Positions 1-5,047 of a DNA stretch of 5,065 bases are shown piece by piece. Each line of letters starts with the position of its first letter. Position 1 is the stretch's first letter. A program made the position numbers and the translations under genes. The notes under the pieces were generated by a model. That model was not told the origin of the DNA. It did no database searches and was given only the letters and a program-made list of their open reading frames with translations. Source of the stretch: Syntrophaceae bacterium UBA7544 (GTDB lineage Bacteria > Desulfobacterota > Syntrophia > Syntrophales > Smithellaceae); the NCBI GenBank assembly GCA_002479215.1, contig DLME01000220.1, forward strand, positions 1,194 through 6,258, given 5' to 3'.

Positions 1-507
1 GAAGATGACGATTTTTGTCATAAGTTCTCTGGTATTTGCGAAGTTGACGAGACTTATATAGGTGGCAAAGGAAAAGGTCGGCGCGGGCGCGGAGCCTCCA
101 ATAAAATTCCTGTAATCGCAATAAAAGAGCGGACATCAGGTAAACTCCGTATGAAAGCGGTTGATAATGTCAAAGCAAGCACCTTGAAACAGTTTATACG
201 CGATAACGTAGCTCCCGGCTCTAATCTCAATACTGACGAGTTCACTTCTTACTTGTGGCTTGATAGTTCTGAATTTGTTCATAGTACTGTCAACCATTCT
301 GAAACTTACGTTAAGTATGATAAAGATCATGTTATTCATACTAACGGTGTGGAAAATGTATGGTCGCTATTCAAACGCGCCATATATGGAACATTCCATA
401 AAGTTTCTGCTAAATATCTTCCTCTCTATCTCAATGAATTTGCCTATCGTTTCAATAACCGTGACCAATTCAACATGATGGACAGGGTATTAGAAACGAG
501 CTGCTAA
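1..507 (+). CDS. IS1595/ISXO2-type transposase, C-terminal part (5' end outside window)
   Basis: The frame is open from base 1 to a TAA at 505-507, giving 168 residues; the N-terminus, probably with a zinc-ribbon and DNA-binding part, lies before the window. An ATG at 151 is internal and is not the real start. The catalytic DDE-type core is visible: the first Asp in VDETYIGGK (codon 46-48), followed by a basic GKGKGRRGRG stretch; the second Asp in NTDEFTSY (codon 235-237); and the Glu in TNGVENVWSLFKR (codon 352-354), followed by YLNEFAYRFNNR. This arrangement is characteristic of the IS1595 (ISXO2-like) family, whose transposases act by cut-and-paste on terminal inverted repeats. The stop codon overlaps the stop of the convergent zinc-ribbon gene, so no room exists for a terminal repeat directly after the transposase. 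No frameshift is seen in the visible part. Confidence 0.9.
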   Translation, partial: EDDDFCHKFSGICEVDETYIGGKGKGRRGRGASNKIPVIAIKERTSGKLRMKAVDNVKASTLKQFIRDNVAPGSNLNTDEFTSYLWLDSSEFVHSTVNHSETYVKYDKDHVIHTNGVENVWSLFKRAIYGTFHKVSAKYLPLYLNEFAYRFNNRDQFNMMDRVLETSC

Positions 508-791
508 ATCTCCGAAGTCTTCAATTCGGAACGAATTATAATACGAGCAGTTACTTTCTTATTCTCGCTTTTACTTGAAAATACATCATATACCTTACAA
601 AAATTAACCAGTGCTGCGTTAAATTCTTCATCAAAAGCACTGAATTTACACGTAGGGCATTTCTGTGGTAATTTATCAGCAATAGAGTTTTTTATGTCTA
701 TTATAATTTCCGTATTACATTTATTGCAAATAATACTTAATAAATGCAAATCTTCAAAATCAAATATATATTCCTTATGTGCTGCAACCAT
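504..791 (-). CDS. small zinc-ribbon protein of unknown function
   Basis: A 95-residue protein starting at ATG 789-791. A strong AAAGGAGG ribosome-binding site lies about 10 nt upstream and directly abuts the stop codon of the upstream HEPN-like gene, so the two are very likely co-transcribed and perhaps translationally coupled. Two CxxC knuckles (C22-NK-C25 and C45-PT-C48) with about 19 residues between them form a typical zinc ribbon; the remainder is charged and has no membrane segment or signal peptide. I recognise no family. The zinc ribbon could bind nucleic acid or its partner protein. The TAG stop at 504-506 overlaps the transposase stop on the other strand. Coding potential is supported by the good ribosome-binding site, the spaced cysteines and the operon position; function is unknown. 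Confidence 0.72.
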   Translation of the reverse strand: MVAAHKEYIFDFEDLHLLSIICNKCNTEIIIDIKNSIADKLPQKCPTCKFSAFDEEFNAALVNFCKVYDVFSSKSENKKVTARIIIRSELKTSEI

Positions 792-809
792 ATTATTTCC
801 GCCCTCCTT

Positions 810-1763
810 TTACTCTTTTAGCCTCGATGAAAGGTGAATCATAAAGGCTTTAACATGAGTAAGAACGCTTTGTGCTTGAGGTTTGTCATAAATAGTTTTC
901 TTATGAGACACGTGATTACGCCAACCATCTTTAAAGTACATGAATTCCTTAGCTGCCTCGGAAAGGAATTGCAATTGTACATCTCTTTTTGCATCTTTAG
1001 GAGAGCTTCTAAGATTTTTTATTTCAGCTTCTATTTTTTCAATAATTGTATGCCATTGTTGAATATCGAATGTTATTTCTACTTCTTTTGCAAGGGCAGA
1101 CAATCCATATTCCAGAATTCTCATAGAATGAAAAACGCAAGCAGTGGGACGATCTAGCGCATAACAATTACCTGCCTCAATTATTTCATTTTCAACAGAT
1201 GGAAATGCTGTTAAGACTTCTTCTCCAAATGACAGTTTATTATCAAACCACAGAGCTTCATTTTTAGGAATATACATGGCTAGTAATTCTTTTAATTCAT
1301 CTTCAATCATTCTTCTAAGTTTTTTTAAATTATCACTAAGATTGGTAATATTGATTTTCTCAAGATCGTTAATAATTGCAGATGAAAAACGGTAAGACCC
1401 TTCTAATCCAAGCCCATTGGTATTGTTTTGTGTAATTTCTAGTAAATATTTTAAGTCATCAAGATTGAACTTTTTCTTTTTCTGGGTTGGATGCTGGCTA
1501 AATTCTCGAACTGACATTGTTGGAACAACTTTGGAAGCCAAAGATATATTTTTTTCATACTCTGTAAGAATAGAAATTATAGCTGCCATACTTCCAAGAT
1601 CAATAAATATCATTTCCCATAAACTCACTAATTGGAATGGTTTTAATACAGCCTCTACATTATTTTTTCCTTTTATGGTAGTATTGTATAGAGTATTTAT
1701 ACTTTTGTCAAGGGGATAATCACCTTTCTTTATTACTTTATAATGTCCCCAAATAGGTCCCAA
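810..1763 (-). CDS. HEPN-like domain protein, putative RNase or defence-type protein
   Basis: A soluble, mostly helical protein of up to 317 residues. Near the C-terminus, FKDGWRNHVSH contains R282-x4-H287 with Asn directly after Arg, the canonical HEPN RNase motif (R-polar-x3-5-H). The preceding segments (ACVFHSMRILEYGLSALAKE and FLSEAAKEFMYFKD) resemble a widespread family of uncharacterised proteins with the same C-terminal block. HEPN proteins are usually RNases in toxin-antitoxin, abortive-infection or CRISPR ancillary systems; activity here is inference. The start is uncertain: the longest frame begins at TTG 1761-1763 with no properly spaced ribosome-binding site and overlaps the HMA-like gene by 26 bp. 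The first ATG (1611-1613, residue 51) would give about 267 residues but has only a weak upstream site. The conserved-looking LKPFQLVSLWE begins near residue 40. AT-rich codon use contrasts with the arsenosugar operon. The stop is 18 bp before the zinc-ribbon gene. Confidence 0.75.
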   Translation of the reverse strand: MGPIWGHYKVIKKGDYPLDKSINTLYNTTIKGKNNVEAVLKPFQLVSLWEMIFIDLGSMAAIISILTEYEKNISLASKVVPTMSVREFSQHPTQKKKKFNLDDLKYLLEITQNNTNGLGLEGSYRFSSAIINDLEKINITNLSDNLKKLRRMIEDELKELLAMYIPKNEALWFDNKLSFGEEVLTAFPSVENEIIEAGNCYALDRPTACVFHSMRILEYGLSALAKEVEITFDIQQWHTIIEKIEAEIKNLRSSPKDAKRDVQLQFLSEAAKEFMYFKDGWRNHVSHKKTIYDKPQAQSVLTHVKAFMIHLSSRLKE

Positions 1764-2034
1764 CCTTCTTTAAAGCCATCTCCATCTCTTCAATCGTTAT
1801 CACACTGGGGTCATAATACACGGTGTTTATTTCCTTGAAGTTACGAAAGCCTTTTTCGACTTTTTGCACACCTTTCAGCCCCTCCAGGGCTTCTTTGCCG
1901 GCGTCATATCACTTTACAAAAAAGATTGCTTTTTCCGTCATCTTTTCTGCCCCGTTTACAAAATTAATCCCTGCCGAGAGCATCAAGACCATAGTGAAAA
2001 TAACTGCTGTAGTTAAAACAAATATCTTTTTCAT
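1738..2034 (-). CDS. exported HMA-like selenoprotein candidate (in-frame TGA read as selenocysteine)
   Basis: Reading from ATG 2032-2034 to TAA 1738-1740 with one internal TGA (1909-1911, codon 42) gives 98 residues. An AGGAGG site lies 7 nt before the ATG. Residues 1-29 look like a signal peptide: MKK, a hydrophobic core, then an A-E cleavage region. The rest follows the beta-alpha-beta-beta-alpha-beta plan of a heavy-metal-associated domain: AIFFVK-U42-YDAGKEALEGLKGV, VEKGF, INTVYYDPSVITIEEMEMALKKVGTY. The TGA sits where HMA domains have the first Cys of their CxxC; the second position is Ala45. Both sides of the TGA are in one frame and look coding, which argues for recoding rather than decay. 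Without recoding only a 41-residue peptide would be made. It is divergent from the arsenosugar operon. A role in periplasmic metal(loid) or redox handling is inference. A Cys-to-TGA pseudogene is the alternative. Confidence 0.78.
1877..1911 (-). promoter_or_regulatory. candidate bacterial SECIS element with its UGA codon
   Basis: On the minus strand, the TGA at 1909-1911 is followed after 17 nt by AGCCC-TGGAG-GGGCT (1891 down to 1877), a perfect 5-bp stem with a 5-nt loop. The loop begins 22 nt after the TGA and has G at its second position. Bacterial SECIS hairpins lie inside the coding region just after the UGA, with a short G-containing apical loop about 15-40 nt downstream, so geometry fits. 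The stem is short and the lower part has no clear pairing, so the element is suggestive, not proven. Confidence 0.5.
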
Positions 2035-2099
2035 TGCAAATCCTCCTGTCACATTTACTAAATTCTTAAATTAGATTTTTAGCTTGCTCGCAAACCTTT

Positions 2100-2139
2100 A
2101 AGGCAGATTTGACCCACTCACATTTTTTAACTCTGCCTT
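2100..2139. repeat. inverted repeat, 8-bp arms
   Basis: AAGGCAGA at 2100-2107 is exactly the reverse complement of TCTGCCTT at 2132-2139, with 24 bp between. It sits upstream of the HMA-like gene. It might be a transcript hairpin or a regulator site; the long spacer makes chance possible. Confidence 0.3.
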
Positions 2140-2142
2140 CCG

Positions 2143-2159
2143 GTGATTACTGTTATCAC
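2143..2159. promoter_or_regulatory. palindrome GTGAT-N7-ATCAC, possible operator
   Basis: GTGAT (2143-2147) and ATCAC (2155-2159) form a 5-bp-arm palindrome with a 7-bp centre, a spacing typical of a dimeric helix-turn-helix repressor site. It lies between the divergent genes. No regulator gene is in the window, so the assignment is only positional. Confidence 0.25.
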
Positions 2160-2340
2160 TTTCTTTCTTGTTACGCCAGAATCCTTTCATTAAATACCGT
2201 TGTCTGTTTTCATTTTCCATTGACTATTTGTTGGACTTTTGTGAGAATGTTGCACAAGTAAACATAAACCATTTAGACGAAGCTTGAGAAGGTTCTAAGC
2301 TGTCCCAAAAGAGAAAAAATTAAAAAAAGGATGACTATTT

Positions 2341-2673
2341 ATGGCAAACTATTATGAGCAGAAAGATTTGGCAGATTTCCCCAATATTGGAGAATATGCA
2401 CCGGAACTGGGAAAAAAATATTTCGATTACTACGGGGAAACGATGAAGGCAGATAAACTCTCGGTGCGTGAGAAATCACTGATCGCCCTGGCCGTGGCGA
2501 CCACCCAGAAATGCCCCTACTGCATAGATGCCTATACGAACCAGTGCCTGTCCCTCGGGATTTCTCAGGAGGAAATGATGGAGGCAGTCCATGTCGGAGC
2601 AGCCTTGGTGGCCGGGGTTGTACTGGCCCATTCCACTCAGATGCGGAAAATCATCAAGAAAAAGGAAATGTAA
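2341..2673 (+). CDS. AhpD-like (carboxymuconolactone decarboxylase family) arsenosugar-associated peroxidase-like protein
   Basis: A 110-residue protein starting at ATG 2341 with an AAGGA site 9 nt upstream. The central block LSVREKSLIALAVATTQ followed by C58-P-Y-C61-IDAYT is the redox-active CxxC of the AhpD/CMD fold, and MEAVHVGAAL with His84 follows in the next helix. AhpD proteins act as alkylhydroperoxidase partners through this dithiol. The particular form (GEYAPELGKKYFDYYGE, CPYCIDAYTNQCL) matches the small subgroup that is encoded beside the ArsS radical SAM enzyme; many members of it carry selenocysteine at the first Cys, while here both codons are TGC. The stop is 5 bp before the arsS ATG, indicating one operon. 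Its substrate in the arsenic pathway is not known to me; cytoplasmic location is expected from the lack of a signal peptide. Length is normal for the family. Confidence 0.88.
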   Translation: MANYYEQKDLADFPNIGEYAPELGKKYFDYYGETMKADKLSVREKSLIALAVATTQKCPYCIDAYTNQCLSLGISQEEMMEAVHVGAALVAGVVLAHSTQMRKIIKKKEM

Positions 2674-2678
2674 AGAAT

Positions 2679-3641
2679 ATGGATGCGCTCCACATTGATC
2701 CGCCTTTCGAAGAAATGACATCTGGTCCTCTCAATGCAGCGGGTATTGAAATTTTCCAGATCAATATCGGCTACCGGTGCAATCTAAAGTGCCGCCATTG
2801 CCATATAGAGGCGGGACCGGAGAGACAGGAATTGATGACCAAGCCGATCATGGAAAAATGCCTGCAAATCCTGGAGACAACATCCATTCCCATCATTGAT
2901 ATAACCGGTGGAACGCCGGAGATGCATCCCGATTTTCCTTGGTTTCTGGAGGCCTGTGCTACATTGCGGCGCCGTTTGATGGTGCGATCGAACGGTGTTA
3001 TCCTATTGCAAGAATCATATGCGTCATTTCTAGATCTTTATGCCTGGCACCAAGTCGAGATTATTATATCCTTTCCTCATATGGAGCGGAGAATAGCAGA
3101 CCGGCAGCGGGGAGAAGGTGTTTTCTCGAACCTGATCGAGGTCTTACGGAAGCTCAACGAAAGGGGCTACGGAAGGCAGAATAGCGGTCTCATCTTGAAT
3201 CTGGTCCACAATCCCGCCGGGGCCTATCTGCCGGGAAAGCAGGAAAACCTGGAAGGCCACTATCGTCAGATCCTCAAGGAAAAATACGGTATCGTCTTCA
3301 ATAACCTTTTCTGCATTACCAATATGCCCATCGGCCGATTTTTGTCCTATTTACAAACATCCGACAATTACGAAGACTACATGATGACTCTGGTCCAAGC
3401 ATTTAACCCTGCGACCCTGGAGAATGTTATGTGCCGGACAACCCTCTCCGTCGCCTGGGACGGAAAACTTTATGACTGTGATTTCAACCAGATCCTCGGA
3501 ATGACGGTAAACCACGGAGCACCGGATCACATTTCGGTCTTTGACTTGGCAAAACTGGCTCACCGCCGTATTGTCACAGGAAATCACTGCTACGGCTGCA
3601 CAGCAGGTGCGGGAAGCTCATGTCAGGGTGAAATCGGTTGA
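2679..3641 (+). CDS. arsS: arsenosugar biosynthesis radical SAM protein ArsS
   Basis: A 320-residue protein from ATG 2679; the frame is open further upstream, but that stretch overlaps the AhpD-like gene and is not coding. The AAGGA at 2662-2666 is a rather distant ribosome-binding site (12 nt). The radical SAM cluster motif is C34-NLK-C38-RH-C41, followed by HIEAGP. ITGGTPEMHP (75-84) is the SAM-binding GGE-like region. NNLFCITNMPIGRF and MCRTTLSVAWDG-KLYDCDFNQ (C252, C267) are hallmarks of ArsS, and the tail C304-YG-C307-TAGAGSS-C315 is the family's Cys-rich end, where selenoprotein members often have Sec; here it is TGT. ArsS transfers the deoxyadenosyl group of SAM to dimethylated arsenic, the step after ArsM methylation on the way to arsenosugars. 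No arsM is in the window. Position 134 in SFPHM is His where I remember Cys in relatives. Confidence 0.92.
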   Translation: MDALHIDPPFEEMTSGPLNAAGIEIFQINIGYRCNLKCRHCHIEAGPERQELMTKPIMEKCLQILETTSIPIIDITGGTPEMHPDFPWFLEACATLRRRLMVRSNGVILLQESYASFLDLYAWHQVEIIISFPHMERRIADRQRGEGVFSNLIEVLRKLNERGYGRQNSGLILNLVHNPAGAYLPGKQENLEGHYRQILKEKYGIVFNNLFCITNMPIGRFLSYLQTSDNYEDYMMTLVQAFNPATLENVMCRTTLSVAWDGKLYDCDFNQILGMTVNHGAPDHISVFDLAKLAHRRIVTGNHCYGCTAGAGSSCQGEIG

Positions 3642-3759
3642 AAAACAAGAACGCAAATAACGACAATAATTTTCAATTCAAGAGATTAAGGGGTTCCGTT
3701 ATGTTGAGTGGAATGGACTTTAATGCCTGAACAGCACATCCAGACAGACGTGGCTCAAA

Positions 3760-3794
3760 TACCGTGCCGTTAATGCCGGCCGGTACTTTCTTTC
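3760..3794 (+). terminator. probable intrinsic terminator of the AhpD-arsS operon
   Basis: TACCG (3760-3764) pairs with CGGTA (3781-3785). After a single bulged T, GCCG (3766-3769) pairs with CGGC (3777-3780), leaving a 7-nt loop. The 9-bp GC-rich stem is followed by CTTTCTTTC, a T-rich but interrupted tail. It lies about 120 bp past the arsS stop with no gene between. Confidence 0.5.
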
Positions 3795-3946
3795 AATCCG
3801 TAATCCTCAGTTTTTATGAATGATGACTGCTGAACAGTAGTAGGTGAAACAAATAATCGACTTCTTCCTGTAGTCAATAAAGCGTCGCCCTTGGAAATAA
3901 TGCTTGATATCAACCCGTAGTCTTGGACAGATTTTTCATGTTTTCC

Positions 3947-3975
3947 TTTTGAAAAAAAAAGACCTATGCTATGAT
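3947..3975 (+). promoter_or_regulatory. candidate sigma-70-type promoter for the 4044 gene
   Basis: TATGAT at 3970-3975 is a good -10 element. TTTTGA at 3947-3952 gives a 17-bp spacer, or TTGAAA at 3949-3954 a 15-bp one, with an A9 run between. It lies about 70 bp before the start codon. Weak -35 matches keep confidence low. Confidence 0.35.
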
Positions 3976-4043
3976 GATGTCCAAATTTCAGGAAAAGGCA
4001 AAGTCTTTATTTTAGTTATTATGAATAGGATAAGGAGGTTAAA

Positions 4044-4502
4044 ATGAAGGCACAACTCAAGTGTTCGAATTGCGGAGCGGAAATATCCAATCTCAGCTTC
4101 TCCTGGGGACGAAAACAGTGGCTATGGTTCATCCCCTTTATGGTTATTATAATACTTATTCCCATTATTATGAATTACGCCATACGCGGAGGCAAACAAG
4201 ACTTCAGAGTAGACCTCGTAATTAAAGACACAGACAGAAGATTCAATAATGGCACTATCGAGATTCTTGGGATAATTGAGAATCATGGAAAAGTGAACTG
4301 GAAGAATATTGTAGTACAAGCTGATCTGTATGGAAAGAACCAGAAATTCCTTGATCACTTGAGTTGTAACGCTTGCGCGGATATTTTGCCTGGAGGCTCT
4401 GAGCATTTCAAAATTACTTCGAAAGAATTTCCTCAGGCAAGGTGGACAGCCATAAATGATATGAAAGTAAAGGTCTCAGACGCGTATCATTCAAATTACT
4501 GA
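4044..4502 (+). CDS. membrane-anchored protein with N-terminal zinc-ribbon knuckle and FxLYD-like domain
   Basis: A 152-residue protein from ATG 4044, with AAGGAGG ending 4 nt upstream. Residues 7-11 (C-SN-C-G) are half of a zinc ribbon at the very N-terminus. Residues 26-45 (WLWFIPFMVIIILIPIIMNY) form one membrane helix. The remaining 105 residues look like an exported beta-sandwich: TIEILGIIENHGKVNWKNIV, VQADLYGKNQKFLDHLSCNA and LPGGSEHFKI fit the FxLYD-type pattern (a G-x-V/I-x-N start, then an aromatic-containing strand after 'LYD'-like QADLYG). C108 and C111 form a second CxxC on the other side of the membrane. Function is unknown; such architectures are common in uncharacterised envelope proteins. 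Its stop codon, TGA 4500-4502, lies inside the tRNA-derived segment, so its last codons border an integration junction. It has its own likely promoter and no operon partner. Confidence 0.78.
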   Translation: MKAQLKCSNCGAEISNLSFSWGRKQWLWFIPFMVIIILIPIIMNYAIRGGKQDFRVDLVIKDTDRRFNNGTIEILGIIENHGKVNWKNIVVQADLYGKNQKFLDHLSCNACADILPGGSEHFKITSKEFPQARWTAINDMKVKVSDAYHSNY

Positions 4503-4547
4503 CTCATAATCAATAGGTTGTTAGTTCGATCCCGACAGGGCTCACCA
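4498..4547 (+). other. 3' half of a tRNA(CAU) gene: attachment-site remnant
   Basis: The segment fits a tRNA 3' half in exact register. Anticodon arm: ACTGA, loop CTCATAA (anticodon CAT at 4505-4507), TCAAT, with one C-A mismatch. Then a 5-nt variable loop AGGTT, the T-arm GTTAG-TTCGATC-CCGAC with one A-C mismatch and a U-G pair, then the acceptor strand AGGGCTC, discriminator A and CCA (4545-4547). Upstream, no D-arm or matching 5' acceptor GAGCCCT is found; that DNA is instead the end of the 4044 gene. This is the classic scar left when an element integrates in a tRNA gene. The isoacceptor is Met or the CAU-decoding Ile precursor; Met is the simpler guess. Confidence 0.72.
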
Positions 4548-4555
4548 AAGATACC

Positions 4556-4589
4556 AAGGCTTTAGCAAATTATCGTTAGAGCCTTTTTT
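4556..4589 (+). terminator. intrinsic terminator downstream of the tRNA remnant
   Basis: AAGGCTTTA (4556-4564) pairs with TAGAGCCTT (4577-4585) over 9 positions including one T-G pair, with a 12-nt loop, and runs into six Ts (4584-4589). It lies 8 bp after the CCA end, where a tRNA gene's own terminator belongs, which supports the tRNA origin and direction. Confidence 0.75.
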
Positions 4590-4696
4590 CATCATGCTAC
4601 CCTGAAGACTATTTTTCAGCATTTTTCAAGAAAAAAACAAGCATAAATCTATTTTAAATATTTCTTCCTGTAATGTTGTTTTTCTTATTTTCCCAA

Positions 4697-4727
4697 TTGA
4701 CACAATATTTCAATCGGAAATTATCAG
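4697..4727 (+). promoter_or_regulatory. candidate promoter for the PAS gene
   Basis: TTGACA at 4697-4702 is a perfect -35 element. A -10 candidate is TATCAG (4722-4727) at a 19-bp spacing, longer than ideal. A TATAAG at 4758-4763 is a better -10 but lacks a -35. The region 4590-4800 holds nothing else that I recognise. Confidence 0.35.
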
Positions 4728-4813
4728 AAAACTGCGGAAATCTAGCTTAGTATGTGGTATAAGTATGGGAGGCAGATTAGCAGCAAACATTAGCCACTCT
4801 GGAAGGATTAGTG

Positions 4814-5047
4814 ATGGACTTCGATGAAGGCTACCGACTGGCAACTGAACACTCTAATGAGGGTGTGGTTATCGTTAGTGGGAATAAGCGTCTCTTCGCC
4901 AATCAGAAATGCTTAGAGTTGGCCGGTTATCATACCGTTCAAGAGTTTGACAAAATACCTTTTCTTTCCACAGTTCATCCGGACGACCGGGAAAAAGTTA
5001 AAGAGATAATAAAGAAGAGACAATCGGGAAAACCTGCTCCATCGTGA
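4814..5047 (+). CDS. PAS-domain sensor protein, truncated after the N-terminal part of the domain
   Basis: The start is ATG 4814 with GGAAGGA (4801-4807) 6 nt upstream; the GTG at 4811 would be too close. The 77 residues begin a PAS domain: EHSNEGVVIVSGNKRLFANQ, C33-LELAGYHTVQEF and VHPDDREKVKE (HPDD at 55-58). PAS domains sense ligands or redox state and normally precede histidine-kinase or diguanylate-cyclase modules. After GKPAPS, relatives usually continue with an R/Y-x-F strand, but here a TGA appears at 5045-5047 where the sequence changes to an IS-like terminus. The gene is therefore probably broken, losing the rest of the PAS domain and any output domain. A start this well formed argues that it was recently functional. 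What the intact protein signalled to cannot be told. Confidence 0.7.
   Translation: MDFDEGYRLATEHSNEGVVIVSGNKRLFANQKCLELAGYHTVQEFDKIPFLSTVHPDDREKVKEIIKKRQSGKPAPS

Larger units (their letters stand above)
2035..2340. promoter_or_regulatory. divergent intergenic region between HMA-like gene and arsenosugar operon
   Basis: 306 bp with no convincing gene; it must hold the promoters for both directions. Near the left edge is the AGGAGG (2042-2047, minus strand) of the HMA-like gene. On the right, AAAAAAAGGA (2322-2331) is the ribosome-binding site for the AhpD-like gene. A TTGACT (2220-2225) and a TTGGAC (2231-2236) are possible -35 elements reading right, but no good -10 sits at 17 bp, so I assign no promoter. 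Three inverted repeats (listed separately or in findings) lie inside and could be operators or leader hairpins. Confidence 0.5.
3642..4043. other. 402-bp gene-free region after arsS
   Basis: No credible gene is seen; only very short frames occur, such as a 9-codon ATG frame at 3701. It contains a terminator-like hairpin at 3760-3785 and, near its right end, an A-rich promoter-like stretch and the AAGGAGG ribosome-binding site (4033-4039) for the next gene. The intervening sequence shows no similarity that I recognise and may be decayed DNA. Confidence 0.5.

Noticed and set aside
834..1157. Plus-strand 107-codon frame opposite the HEPN-like gene
   Set aside because: Phe/Cys-rich low-quality translation, no ribosome-binding site, antisense to a conserved-looking protein.
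1738..2034. Reading the HMA-like gene simply as a pseudogene
   Set aside because: Start signals and both halves are intact and in one frame, with a single TGA at a functional Cys position; random decay would rarely do this. It remains the main alternative.
1823..2074. Plus-strand 83-codon frame
   Set aside because: It is the antisense of the HMA-like gene, which has a ribosome-binding site, signal peptide and fold pattern; the plus frame has none of these.
2296..2310. AGCTGTCCCAAAAG, resembling ends of some insertion sequences
   Set aside because: Only about 12 bp, with no matching inverted copy or transposase nearby, so chance similarity is likely.
2511..2678. Upstream open extension of the arsS frame (56 extra codons)
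   Set aside because: It overlaps the well-supported AhpD-like gene in another frame, and its residues do not resemble ArsS; the family N-terminus fits ATG 2679.
3957..4008. AAAGAC ... GTCTTT inverted repeat before the 4044 gene
   Set aside because: Six-bp arms 39 bp apart in an A/T-rich region are easily expected by chance.
4122..4406. Minus-strand 94-codon frame
   Set aside because: Shadow of the membrane protein gene; no ribosome-binding site or recognisable motif.
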